Source: Saccoglossus kowalevskii (lineage: Eukaryota; Hemichordata; Enteropneusta; Harrimaniidae). Taken from it: a stretch of 64,000 nt of DNA. A program made the translations under genes and the position numbers. Numbering within the stretch: position 1 is the first letter of the stretch; each line of letters opens with the position of its first letter. The notes beneath the pieces were generated by a model that did not search any database, was not told the DNA's origin, and worked only from the letters and a program-made list of their open reading frames with translations. The stretch spans positions 126,069 to 190,068 of the forward strand of contig NW_003151264.1 of NCBI RefSeq assembly GCF_000003605.2, written 5' to 3'. Below are positions 14,101 through 29,100 of the stretch, in pieces.

Positions 14101-17100
14101 TTCCAGCTGGATTGATTTGATGTTACGTCATATATCAGCATGTCTAATACTCATAAAATTTATCAAGTTGCACACAGTGTCATCATTTCTATTTATATCT
14201 ATAATTTGTGAGCAGTTGTTTGCATTCTCTGATAGTACCTTATCTTGGTTCAAGAGATCACCTCTCATCATGTGAAACACTGTATAGATGGGAATGTTTG
14301 GTTGCCGTAACTCACATTTGAAGTATTAAACGGAGAAAGTAGTGTGTACATAAGGGTTAGGTACATCGTTTTGCAAAGTTTCCACTGTCTGGGATATTGC
14401 CAAGTTGTTACAAAGACCTCTTTGAAGGCCGTTTAGTAGTCTGCAAGGAAAACGATGATGTCACTTTGGTGTTTAATATCATTTGATGGGCATTCAGCAT
14501 GTTTGCTTTTCTGCTATCTTGAAAGGGACAGAATACAGAACATAGTCATGCAGCCAGCAAGGCGGCTAAGTAAATTTAGAGTGTAGGTCGCGAGACCCAG
14601 TAGACTTGTTGAAGTGGAAAATGTTGTGAAACAGTGGTTGGATCGCAAAGATTAGGTAGTTGGGTTAGCATGGTTCATATCCAACACAAATGCCCTACCA
14701 AAATAATTACACTAGACCAAACAATGCTGCCAGTCTTTGGTAGATGTAAAACAAAGTCTTTTCAACTCTGCCTCTCAGCCATGAGATTGTCAAAAACTTA
14801 GAGCAGTTTCCCACAACGTTGTTGACAAAAACAAAGCTTAAGCATTTGTATAGCACAAGTTAACCAGACATTGCGAATACACAGGTCTTAAACTGCAATT
14901 GAAATGATGCCCTTTGTGTGATGCCAGTGACCTGGTAGGTAGCATTGAACACCATCATTAGTTTGCCCTGCTATATTCGATTGAGCAAAACAGAGCCTCT
15001 TTGTGAACGTTACTGCGCAACTATTTTGGGGATAAATGAAGTTACAAATTAGGAGCACTGATGATGAATTTGAATACAAGGCATCACACCCTTGACTGTT
15101 GTATGCATATCAAATAACTTCAAACTAAATTCATTTTGTATTGTGAAATGATTCTTACTGCAGCATTTCCAGTTAGCCTACGTAAAGCTATAGTGTATTG
15201 AGTCATTCAAATGGAATTTTTACTATTTGGTTCTCCTTTAGAATTACAGTTAACCAGTTTTATCTACCATGAAAAGCACTTGTGTGTGGTTGAAAGATCA
15301 AAATGGAAGAACCTCACTTCTATCTCGGCTTAAATTTATGGATGTTTTGATTTTAGTTTACTGAAAGCCATGCTTTTAAGATAAAGATGGAAACAAAAAT
15401 GCAATTAGATTTAAATAATTGGTTTAATAAGTTGCCCTTTGTCAAGGCATGCTACTTTTATAATCTCCCTCTCTAGTGGTACTTCTCAAGTTGGCTACTT
15501 CTTTTAACTCTTATAAAAAAAATAAAAACATTTTTCCAAATCAAATTAAACTACATTTGGTCGGTATCAAAATAGTTCTTGGTTTCTGCTAATTACAGTT
15601 CTCGTCTAAATTTCTTAATTGTTCATAAAAAGAGAATTAACAACCTAATTTGCACACATGACCCATTCATCTAATGCTGTTGCCATGACCCAGCCAAATC
15701 ATATAAATCAAATTATAATTTGTGGGGAAATCGTAGCTTGCATAACATGCGCGCACATTTCATCTGTCTATTTCTTTTTGTGAACCAATTAGCTCTCAGT
15801 GTTTGGTTGGTGGTCTATTTCACCATCATCCTGAATGTGGCTATGTTTTTTTTGGTACCATATGGTTGGTGGTCTTTTATCAGCTATTCTTAACAAACCA
15901 TTAATTTAAATCTGACCTTTGACATGGCTGGTAATTCCTTTGGTTCTAAATGGGTTAAATAAGATTTATAGCTGGATCGGTCATCTGAAAGCTTTGATAA
16001 CTGTCTGACTTCCAACTTACACATGCTGCTTAGTACCAAGCCAAATAACCTCCCTCTCTGTTCGCTTTCGTGCAACTTGGAAACTTAGATATTTGGCATG
16101 GGGAATATTGGCCTGCATTCCATCTTCCACGCAAGTATTAACAAATACTGTCAAATGGTTCAAACCATTGACGACTGTTTGGAATGGCGACTTCTAGTAC
16201 ATGGTCTAGTACATTTACCAGGGAATTCTTATTGTCATCCTGGTTAAAATTCCCAAGTACATGTGAAAATGCAGTATTACAATTTTGGGTGGTTTTACCA
16301 TGGTTTTAACACTGTCTGTGAACCCAGATATTGACCTATATCTCCAGTGGTTAGTACTGAATTTCGAAGTTGTGAGTCAAAAAGGAAGCTCTCCTACAGA
16401 GATGCAGGTCTTTCAACTATGTCTCTTCACGTACCCAGTTTACAATTTGTACATAATTGCATATTTCCTGTACTACAGAAATGAATCTCGACTAGGATAT
16501 GTGAACTTTTAACTGATCTTTCTAGAAGTTGCATAATTAGTTGAACCATCTGGGGTATGAAAATAATAAATCTATAAAAGTTGGAGTGTTATATTGTTGG
16601 GTAGACCGAATGCGACATACCACATACATGTACACTCTAGTTTTCTTGTGAATGCTAAATTTTTCGTTTCAAGATGGTCATAAATAAAAAGGAAAAGCAT
16701 CTATTTATGCAAATGAGGATTGAAAGCTTTGGCTCATAGTTTTTGTGAGTTGTAGAGTAGAAATGTTTGTTTTGAGTCATTCTAACTTTTCAAGATTTCC
16801 CTGATTTTTGTTTATGTCGCAATATTTAAATTTAGTATGAAAATCAATTTATAGATTTTGGTCTCTTTGCTCTCACAAGTAAGAATTAAACTGAAAAAAA
16901 TGTTAAAAGTTCTTGTTAGAAGTCAGTGATTCTCCAGGGACAGTAGATCACACTGGATTCCTATAAGATATGATGGGAAAGCTACTAAAGACATAACTGG
17001 ACTTAATGGCATCAGATAAACATCTCAACATAACATAAACCACCAAATCCAAATAAACATTTGGACCAGTGGCAAACTCCCAGGCTGAATTGTTGGTAAA

Positions 17101-20100
17101 TCAAATTGTCTTGACTTGAAAAAAAAAAAACTAGCATGTCAATTTCACAATGCTTACAGCATGAGACTGTACATTGACAATTGATTCACGGGTTCAATGC
17201 TTTCACTCCAGCTGTTCTATAAATTAGCACAAAATGGAAGGACATGTTTGGTGTGGACTCATCACATGCAGTCTCGCATAAAGTAAGCATAATAGTGTCC
17301 CATAAAGATGTTATTACTTGCCATGTTCTGCAATCTTCAAGATGATATACCCATCAGGTGGGGTAACACCAGGTTAGATAACTGACAGGTACAATGTATA
17401 CATTAACTAGCAGTCAAGAATTGGGATAAATAGTGGGAGGGGAGATTGACAAGCTGTGGACGTGTGTGGGCATAGAGAAACTTAACATCAGTCAATTGGT
17501 ACATTTTGTTTACTATATTCTTGTGCATGATTCTTTTAGGCACTGTCTGTCTGAATGTTTCCAGTACTGATCAGCCAGTTTGCTAATTTATGGTAATTGC
17601 TAAAGCGAGTCAAGGAGTAACCATCTGCCTTTACAACAAAATGCACACTTTCTATGAGCCGGAAAACTAAATTTGATTTAAATATTTTACACAGTGCAGA
17701 AGTTTGAAATGACTTCTAGACTAGACACTATGTAACCTCACCACCCCCACAATTAAATGAAAGTTAGTGCTTATAACAAATAAGGATATGGGGGTGGATG
17801 GGGGTGGGTGATGGGCACGTATGCAAATATACACTATTTGGTAATAAACATTCCTTTCTTACAATACTTACAGTGTGCTGAGCTCAGTACATATTGGAAG
17901 TGATCGACTGGTAGTTAGGGTGAGAAGGCCAAATTATAGTTTTATAGCAGTGTGGTAGACCATTATCTTGAAAATAAATGACACCATAAACATACTTCCA
18001 CCTAACACAAGGTGGGAATCATTTGCCACTTAGTTACTGAGCAGGCTCTAAGTATATTTGGCATGTTGTATCTGAATTCACATATTTGAGAGGAAGGTAA
18101 TTTATCTGGAGTGTTTACCAGTGATGTAAATCTTTGCTCTGGAATAAAAGACCCTCTCTTATTTCCAAGTACTCTTGTAAGACTGAAGGGCTAAAAAAAA
18201 AGTTATTGGTGAGAAAGATATGTATGCGCCCATAAGAGACTTCCTAATAAGGTAGTGTAGTGGTGAATTTATAGTTATGTGCTGGGTAAAAAAGAAACTT
18301 GCCTACAGAGAAGGGATTTTCGTGTAGTGAGTAAACAAATAAGACCTTTTTGTACTTGGGTAGGGGTATCTCTCTAATATTGGGGGTCTGGGAAGCAGAA
18401 TATGGGGTTAGTGTTAGCCATAGTGTCTTGAACTTTGCTGCCAGAAGCTTACCAGTCTGTATAAAAAAAACAAAGAATTCAAGCTAAAATTAATTTAGAT
18501 TACGTACATGCAGTGCCTTGTTATCTACCATCTAACTATGAGCAAATGATGGAACAAGTTTGTTACATGTAAAATGTTATAGTATACTCCACAAGTCTGT
18601 GCAGACAGTGGCCCTAGGCTGACATTTAGATAACTACAGATGAAATTCAAAACTCCTGTCCGTTTTAATTATGTCAACTTATTATTACTCGTGTTGGCAT
18701 TTATATATAAAGTTTTCCCATCTGACTGGGTTGAACTTCAGTATTTGAAATGTGCCAATTTCATATGACACATTCGGTTTAAAGGACATCAAGGTGTCAT
18801 GGCACTTGAATTTCGATTCCTGTCATATTTCCTCTATTAGAAGTTTACGTGGGGTGGAAAATACCAAGAATATATTAATTTACAATTATAACTCAAGTAT
18901 TTTCCCTAAAATAATGCCATGTAATCCAATAATATAGCACACAGTTTCTGTAACAAAATGCATTGTATCTGTAGTTTTCACCTGCACTTATCATTTACTG
19001 AAATGTTACAAGAATGATATTTAGTGATTGTGAGCAACAACTATTTTTCGACTATCAAAACAAACTTACATTACGGTACATTGTCTAGTATTTGTTGTAT
19101 TTGAAGCACATCTCTGATACATACATGTGTAAGCCAAACAAACTAAGATTGTTAAGATGTAAGTACACCTAATTCTCACTAATACATTGATGCTTCAGGT
19201 CTTCAATAAATCTTCTAATAAAAGAAATACGGTATTGACAATTGTGTCAACTCGCAACCCTGAATAACAAATTTATTTTGATTACATGCCTTGTTATCTA
19301 CCATCGAACCATAAAAATCATGTCACAACATGGAACAAGTTAGTCACATGTAGTCTGTAATACAGTAGTGGTTAGTGTATAAATGTGTTGTACAGGTTAT
19401 CATAGCATACTTTACAAGTCTCTGCAGACAGTGGCCCTAGGCTGACATTTAGATAATACAGATGAAATTCATATCAACTCCTGTCATTCCTAATTATTTC
19501 TTGCATACCGATAAGGTGTTGACATTCATAAGAAGTACCGGGCTATATATTCTCTGGTAGTTTTCGTCTTCTAATATATCGGTCACTTTCAGCCACAGTA
19601 ATTGTATTGAAATTATAAAGGTACCCAATATCAAAATGTAAACTTGGAGGAATACCTAAAAAATACCTTAGACTGATTGAAATACTATTTCGAATTTTGT
19701 CAATACAATAGCATAATTTGTATATTTAAAGCTTGTCTATTTTCAAGATGCATTATGTTGACCTGCACCCCAAAAACATTGTGGCAAAATGCATTGTCTC
19801 TGCAAATGAGTTGTAAAAAAAATGAGGGAAAAAACAACAGCATTCAGTGGCTGTCTTAAAAACAAATTCCATCATAAACAACTTTAGGTCCTACATGCCC
19901 ATGGATCAAATATATTTAACAGTCACAACTCCCCATTTGTCTCCGCATCTGCTTCACTTATGTTTTTTCAGAATATTGAAATTGCTTATAATCATCAGTG
20001 AGTCATGTCAACAAGCTGTTATCTTAACTATTTTCTCCACTGACAGTTGCCACCTAAACAATATTAATTTCACACCACCTTATCTGAAATGCTCCACTAC

Positions 20101-23100
20101 TTTCTTTTCTGGAATTTTTCAAGTTTCCGAAACCGCTATATATAGTCCGTGTCAGTCAAACAGCAGACTGGTATGCACCCCTCCCAAACGAGTCTTTTAA
20201 CAAGACACACTAGTGGCTTACTGTGCCCCGGCCAGTTGAGTGATTCCCATTTATTTACATTGGCAATATGATTCCTGTTATTATAGCTGGGTATTCTAAG
20301 AGGAGGTGAACTATTGGCACATTCTAAAGTAGAATCAGTTGGCATTCATTTATCTTTTGTTTTCCTTGATTGCAAACTTAAGAATAATTGCATATTTATT
20401 GTACTTTGAGAAACCCATTAGTCACTTAAAAGGTGAATTCCATCAAGAGACATGAATACAGGGGCAGAGTTATATTTAATAGTATCCTGTAGTGTTAGTT
20501 ATGATAAAAATATTGAATTCTTCCCCATCACATACTATAAGTATAGCTAAATCTAGTAATTCATTGCATTATTGCTCAAGCTACCATTATTATGGAATTA
20601 TAAATGCACTGACGGGATCTAGTAGACATCTGGCGCTTGTTACAATCACTTATTTTGATAAAATACCAATTTGCAAGAATTTCATAGACCCAATACTGTG
20701 CCCTTTCCCTGCCATACAGCATTTCTCATGATGGATTAAATATTTCAGTGTAAGCACAAATATTCATCATGTTCCACTTTAGAACTAGACTAAACCTGAA
20801 CTATCATCTACCATATGTTATGCACTGTGTATGAAAGCTGTTCAAGGTTTCTGTGTAGAATGAATGACCTGATTAGTTTTCTATTTTGTGAAAATACATC
20901 AGTATTTAACTCGAATGATTTAAATTATTAAAATTGCATTTTATTGTATTTTCTGAAAAATGTGAATATTTGTAAGATCACATTAAATGTAAGTAGTGTT
21001 CTAGGAGCCATGGATTAACAAAAGATTCATCTCTGTTGCACCAAAGTAATGCCAAGCAATTTATCAAATATTTTCTGTAATTTACATGTAAGCATTCCAT
21101 CTAATATTTCACCCAAAGCAATAGGAATGATCTTAGAGTGCAAGTTTATAGGCTTGTTTGTTTGGGGTTCATCTTGATTTTACTTGATGGTTTCTGGACT
21201 ATTTTACAGGATAAACCGTAATGGGACTTCTCTCATTCTTGTTTATTCATCATTTATATTAAAAACTGTTTCTTTTAATTTCTTTCAGGTGTTATAACAA
21301 CAACAAATAGAAAACTTGACCGAGAAGGGCAGGAAGAGCACAGTCTAGAGGTATGCCATTAATATATAATTTGCATGTTTTATCATATATTTGCATGTAA
21401 TCTGACTATTTAATGACTAGTATACTACTGAAGTCTTTTCACCACATTGTGCAAGTTGATATCTCCTCAGCCTGATTTACTGAAAACATTTACATGATAT
21501 TGTATTTATACAGGGTGGTGTTTTTATGACACACCCATGTTTTTCTTAAACAACTCTGTAGTCTATGCTAATACTCATCCTTGATATCATCTGCTTAAAT
21601 ATCACATTGCCTAAATTTGTTTTAATGGGTTGGACTTAACTGCTTAGCTATGACTGAGATTATAAATCTTGATTTTTACTCTGAGCTATTAGTGACATTC
21701 TTATTTTTTTTATTGTGATATGCATTAGCCAGCAAAAAAGTCAAAAAAATGAATCAATTTTTAGATTAATTCTCAAAATATTCATTAATAAAAAGATAAA
21801 TCTTACACATTGAAAAATATTAAAGCATTGGTATTCATGGAATTATCCAGCACTGGTATTAGATTAGTGTAATTTACATATCCCACACCCTAGTACTTCC
21901 TCAAACCTAATTCACAACCAGGATTAATAACTGAATTGTGCACCACAGCCCTGTCATGTAGTCCCTAACAGAGATGTTGTTTCTGTGGCATAATGTCTCC
22001 AGTTAGCACTTGCAATAAAACAAAACAGACAACAGTGACACTCAGTGCCAGAAGCTGTCGCCTGGCACCAAAATATTTAAAAAACAAAATGTACATCAGC
22101 TTATTTGTGTTTCCATTCAAAATATTTACATTATAGATAATAAAAATAATCAAATTCTCTGGATTGTGGATTATTCCTTTGGAAATATATTAATGTAAAT
22201 ATTGCATCTACTGGATGAACTTTAATGATCTTTTATTGTCTCATGAGTATTACTTATTCATTGTACCTGACCCATCTTTGTAGGGTCACACGGTTTGTGT
22301 TAACTGTCTGTCAATCTGTCATTATCATTACCATTCTATTTGATGAACTTGAATTTACATAAATGAGAAGTTATTAAGTGAGAGGTCAGGAAAATGCATG
22401 GCTGCTTTTAACTGATTGTTATCCTGTTAGCAGCTTTAAGTGCTTTGATAAGGGCGTTTGTGATGAAGACATTTGTGAAATTTGGTTTGACTTTTTGTCT
22501 TGAAAAATCATTAATCATTTGCTGCAGCAACATTTTGCATTGTTTCTCGACTCCAAAATCTCACAAAATAATTGTATATTGAGAAATTAAATTAGTTTAC
22601 AGTAGTGGCAAACACCAGACGTGCATAATTTTCTCTGATAGAAGCGTATCTCCAGTAGAAACATGCATTAACCAAAAATTGCCTATGTTGGATGTTTGAT
22701 CATTAAAATATTACTTCATTTGACAATAGACATACCTCTGTCATTTACATAAGTACATATGCTCCTAATAGAGCAAACTACCGTAAAATCTGTATTAGAA
22801 GCTGCATCCCTAATAGAAGTCAAACCTATTCTTTTTAAAAAAATTGAGAACCACAAATTCATTTTTTCTCATATGTGTAATTGTTCTAATTGAAGCCACA
22901 TCCTATCTGTTGCATTGTACCCTTTTAATAGAAGTCGTAGCTCTTAATAAGCATTTTACAGTAGATATTTGAATTAGCTACTTCTAGAAAAGGTGTTTCA
23001 GTTAGGTAGGACAGTAGCATGTATAAAATCTATTATTCAATTCTCTGCAGTAGAAGACAATCTCGACTGATGCTGGCCCTTTCCTACGCTAAAATTGGAA

Positions 23101-26100
23101 TTTAAAAGATGCTGTTATTCCCCTACAGCCATAACAAAAATCTCTTGTGTTTTAAGCTCACTATGGGTAAAAAAAGTAATATCTAAAACAGATTAATACT
23201 TGATTGTATCAGGAGTACGTTTTTTTTTGTACTTCATAGGTTTCACAGGCTTCAAAATAAATATTACAGCTTTAATTAACACATTGTTGTCCCAGGCCAC
23301 TGGACAATTTTGCAAATTCATGAGTTTGTTTGACTGTCAAGATGGATTGCAACCTTGCAGCATAGTTTGCTTAATCATAGTTTTCTTTAGTTTTATTTTG
23401 ATCTTCCTTACAACAGACCTTTCTTTCTTGAAATTCTTCCAGCATCTTCCAAGCAGGCATAGTAATAGATTCAAAAAACTGCAGGACTGGTTTGTTTCTT
23501 TTTGACAGCCAACTTTGTGGAAGGCAAACATTGGGTGCCAGGATCAGTTTTATTGGTTGAATGTCTGAACTAAACCATAGAATGGTGTGTATTGATATTT
23601 ACCAACACCACAGTACACATATGACTTTGAGACTGACATTTTTATCACCTTGTATACATACATCCAGACATGCCCCATTTTCTCTTGTTTAGTTCGCTGG
23701 GATCTGTACCAAATGAACAAAAAAAAACTATCAGCTGCGAGTAAATTGAATGTAAACAGGTCCAAGATTTCCCACGCTGTGAAAGTCATCATAATTACAT
23801 TGCTGGATAATGTTTGTGGAAAGACCACAGAAAAAAAGAGGTTGATAATTTCCAAATGTTTTAGCACGTCCCTTTCCCAGTACAAAGTAATGACTTCCAG
23901 GTCAGAATATCTGGAAATCATCCTTGATGATCTAGTGCTTCTATTCCAATAATCCTCTAACATATCTTTTGATCATAGAAGCATATATAATAGATAACAG
24001 TCGCGCCTAGGGCATCTGATAACAGTTGACTTCAAATAGGAATGTTACAGACACAATGAGAAACATGATTCTTTTCTCCATCTCGGGAGGCGAGGATTCC
24101 CAATTTATGACTTCTTTTAGAACAGTTGTGATGTAAGTTTGACAAAGATAATACAGATGAGCCTAACAAACACTGGTTAGATGATAAAAGATTGCTGAAT
24201 ATACTATTGAGTAATGTCTATTCAAAACCCTCTTTGGCGCACCACTCAAGGTTGTGTTAATTGGCTTTGTAGTTATGATGATCCAATCCCCTGGATTATT
24301 CTCACCTGCATGTTATTTTCACTTGAGGGCGAGAAACAAACAAAAAATAAATCTTATGGGGTTTAATCTATCTTTTCAATGCCGTGCATATATGTGCATA
24401 TACTAGTAGTTGGTACACTATTGTTGAAAACAAAACTCAAGGTCTGTGTGCGCTTTTCCATGACAATTAATCATAGTATCATTTCTGCCTACATATTACT
24501 GTACAATACTTCATTTTCAACTGGAATATATTTTTTGCTGAAAGAATAAATCCAAATAAATGAATGGTTTACATGTTCTTTATGACAAATTATTTCTAAT
24601 AAATTACATTACAATTATTTCTAATAAAATGCAACTTGCAGTTTTCAGTTTATCCCCACTAAAATAAAATACCGCACAGTATTTTTTGATAAAGCCTATG
24701 CTGATGGTGCTGTAGCAAATGAGTCTGGTGACTCAAATAGCCTTACTAAATTCCAATGAGGTGTCACTTCATCAATTTTTTGTAAGAGTCTAGCTGTGGG
24801 TATTCCATGTAAAGTAGTGTAAATGGATTTAGTTTTAAGTGTAACTGTGAAACTATTTGTCAATAGGGAAAGCAGTAATTGCTATAAATTCATACTTGTA
24901 TTCAGTTGCCATCAACTATGTGAATATATGCATACCGTTACCTCCCCACCAGCCAAGTAATCTTCAAAGGAGTCCCGATTCTTGATGTAAACTTGATCTC
25001 TATAATACTTGGCGTGTAAAAAGCTCTCAAGTAGTCAAACGCAGCTGCACTAGAGTTTTATCTTTAACTATTATAAGTTTTGTACACTGCTAAGAGCAGT
25101 ACAATTGACCCGATTCACGAACTTGACTTCAGGGGTTTACAACTAAAGTGGTAATTTTAAACAGTATTTGAAAATTCTGTTCTGTAGTAAAACCAAAACG
25201 TGCTGAGGAATTTTTATTTTTCACAAACTGGTTGATCTACAAGACTGTGTTCAGTCTCTTGTGTACAAGAGATTTCTTATGACATTTATTTCAGCTGTAT
25301 TGGCTAAATGTAATCCTAGTTAGTGTAATCTTAGGATTAGACCTAACTGTTCATATGTGGCAGTGCTTGACCTCAAATTCCTAATATTTTTAGAATACTT
25401 CATTTTCACTTTCAATTTATTTTCACTGGAAAGATGGATAAATTGCTGAAATAATAATATCCAGTGAATACGCTTTGTTCATTTTAGACAATTTGGTAAA
25501 AACAAATTACATGTGCCAACCCCGATTTTTTTTTTTTCTAAGCAAGATATAATTGAAACTTTATTTTTCCTTCTTCATTCTTCAACTCCTTTCTGTATGG
25601 TTTCTTGATGCAGATTTTTTTCTGTTACATATAAAGTTGCTGGCTTCTCCTTTGTAGTAAATAATTGTTTTATTAAATGTACTTCCTTCCTTTTGCTATA
25701 AAATTGTAATATCTTGTGTTCAGCCTTGATAACTGATGAGTTTACCAGTAGGGAATGTGTGCAGTCTGAGGTTGAGGTAGTAACAACAATGTCTCTTTAG
25801 TCTTCTCCGATGCATGCCTCTTGTTAATTGGGAAATTCTTTTATGAATACTATCCAATATTCCGTCAATTTCAGGAGTCACATTGGAGTATTTGATAAAA
25901 TTGGAAGGGGTGCCTTGCAACACATGGCTAGAATTGAAATTGTTACAAGCCAGCAAAATGAAATACTGTATTTACTCTATTAGTAGCATTATGCGCTCAT
26001 GTAAATGACATGGGTATGTTCATGATCAAGCATGTAAAAAATGCAATTTTTGGTTTATGTGCGAAGCACAGATGCACTTCTAATAGACCAAATAAAATAT

Positions 26101-29100
26101 GTTTTCCTGGTTTAGGAAAAGTCTTCTAGACAGTCTTCATACGGTGCAATTTGCACCAAACTTTCCATCTTTATTTGATTATTATCAATATCACTTTGAG
26201 AAAATTAAATTATGACTTGAGAGGCTGGTAACTGGATACGTTTGTTATTTTAAAATTTAAATATCAATTTCTAGGGTTTTGCATTACAAGCAGGTGGGGT
26301 GAAATGTCAAACATAATTAGAGTTCCGTGCAAAAATGAAGGGGAGAAACAAGCTGAAGTGTTCATAATGTGTTCTAAGTTAGTTGTCTTTGATGAGTTGT
26401 ATGTGCGTAACATTATTGTCCAGCACTAGCTAATTGTAGGTACTGTAAATACTTTATTTTTTTGCTGGAATTAATTTTCGCTGAAAAGACATTTTTGGTG
26501 TTTTGTATGGAATTTATTTTCATGGATTTTTGACAAGTTAAATGTAAAATATAGAAAAAAAGGTATATTCGCTGGATTTTATTTTCACTGAATCATTCCT
26601 TCAGTGAAAATAGCGAAAATTAATTTTAAGTGAAAATGAAATATTTTACAGTAGTCTGTGCTAGGTTATCACTAATTGTAGTTGTGTTAGTGATAATTAT
26701 TCTTCAGATCTCAACTTGAACTTTGGTATTTTAAAAGACACAACTTAAGCCACAAGGTGTGAAGGAATTTTCTAACTGTTTTGATATGTGCCAAGTCAGT
26801 CATGAGTATCCAACTCTGATTATTGCCTTATTTCCGCTGAATATACATTATGTTTTACAAGCTACTGTATTTGTCTTTTTAGAAGTGCACATATAAATCC
26901 AAACATTGTATTTATTGTATGCTGGATCTTTAAAATGACTTGGACCATAGATGTACAAGTGTTTGCGCTACTGATAGAGCAAATACAGTTGGGTTACATT
27001 GGAATGAGTAAATTTTGTAATCAACATTGTTGACGTTTCTGAACACCCCATCCCTAACTGTTCACCCATTACTGTTTATTATTAGTGTTTCCTGTTCTTT
27101 GAGGTTCCGTGTTTCCACTCCATTGGGATGCTGGAGGTGTATAAGGATGTACATTTTTGGCTATAGGCTAATATAGAATATTTGTGGACCTAAAAACCTC
27201 CGGTATTGGTGATTAAAACAGAAACAGCTCAGGACGCATGCTGAGTGTAAACATATCTTGCAGGAGTTTCTTGTTAGCAATTCCAACCATACTGAGTTGA
27301 GAGAGTTATTGTTTAGAAATACAGCATGTGAGAATATTAGCATATGACATGTTGCTTTGAGTAGCAGTGGATTTGTTTAGACATTACGTTTTATACTATT
27401 TGCAACCTGAATCTATCCCACACACATGATATTATGCCATGTATATATCTATAGTGGGAGAGAAAGTGTGTGACTGTGCCGCATCCATTGGAAATCTACC
27501 ATGTGTTTTCTCAAGAAGCAGAATTTGAAGTTATTTAACATGGTTCTATGATTCTCTTGCGATTAACCAAAGTCGGCTTTTTGTCAGCTCTTTAAAACAA
27601 ACCTGCATAATTTTTTTGCATTTCTTAAAAAATTTTGACCAAAAGCTGTGGTCAATGAAAAATTATGTCCATTTGGTCCCAAATTACCACAAAAATGATT
27701 TCAAAATAAATAAAAATTTATAAAATCTTGCACCCACATTTTGATGAGAAAAAATATTGTGTTCAGCTGGTAAATATTTGTTGTGCAGTTCAGATATCAG
27801 ATTGCTGATGTCTGTAGATATACCAGAATGATTGTATCTATAATGACAAAATATATAGTTATTAATATTAATAACTTATTAAAATCCCCAGGTATACCTA
27901 TAAGCAATTATACATGTCCTCAATTTGAAGACTTTCTGGGTGAGGTACTGAGCTATTTTATTGTGTGCAGACAAGTATTAAAATAAAAGAAATTAAACCC
28001 AGTGATGCTAATACATTGATACTAAAATAAAAATATGCTCAGAAAAAATAAAATAAAAACCAACCAAGTTGAAAAAGTAATTGGCAATTACTGGTATAGT
28101 GCTCACTATCAAAAGCAAATAATTATACTAATCTTGTACATTAATGCTTAAACTCAAATGTCACTCAACATCAAATTTGTTAGCGACTTAATGTTGACTT
28201 CCATGAATAATCAAAATAGTATGTTCATTCGTCAATAATAACACAGTTTTGTGCCCAAACTCTGTTACAGCTGCTTTCTTGGAGCACCATGGCATGATGG
28301 GAGCTCTGTTGATAAGACAGAAACAAATTCCAACCAAGTGTGAGGAATGTTACATCTTTAACTCAAAGAGGCATGGGGAGGGGTGTGATATCCATAAGTT
28401 TAATCATTGTATGGGGGCCCATCAAGGTGAAATTTCCACAGCTCTGGCTAATAAAATTAACTGTCAAATTTGATGCATAGTCTCAAAAGATTCATTGGTC
28501 ATGCTTGGAGATCCGAAGTAATAATATATTGGAATATAGTGAGTTTCTGGGATGCATGCTTGAATTATTGCATTCATTACTGCCCTCTGCAAGCTTTACT
28601 TTAGTTTTCTTTGAATTTCCTGCTTGCCACTAGAATAAATAATATATAAAACTATGAATATAAAAACACCTTAATTATAATTATTTGGTGTTCTGATGTA
28701 ATTATTTCATATTATGCCACCATATCATTAATTTTCAATTTCAATTTTGAGTGAATACAACAATAAATTAAAAATAAATAAAATAAAATGTTTTCTTATC
28801 TTCAAAGGTACAAATTCATATATTTTGACTTCTAATTGGTTACAAGAATTTATCTTTTCTGTACTTGAACTAACAACAAATGCCCTTATTGATTGTGAAG
28901 TACTACCCGATAAAAAAACTAATATATTCTGATGATATTTTCAATATTTCATATTATTAATCTTCAAAAAAACTTTCTGTGGATATTAATATTCCTGAAG
29001 CGTGCATTGGAATCTGGAGTGATCAGGGTAAAGAAGGGTAGATATATTGATACTAAAAATTGCTGATACTCTGAAAAAAAATAGACTTTGTAGGTATTCT

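Larger units (their letters stand above)
11175..21288 (+). other. 10.1-kb intron 1
   Basis: No supported exon. Contains a partly duplicated segment (18515-18660 and 19288-19500) and a 40-bp match (18371-18410) to 2754-2795. The rest looks like ordinary AT-rich unique sequence. Acceptor tttctttcag. Confidence 0.75.
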
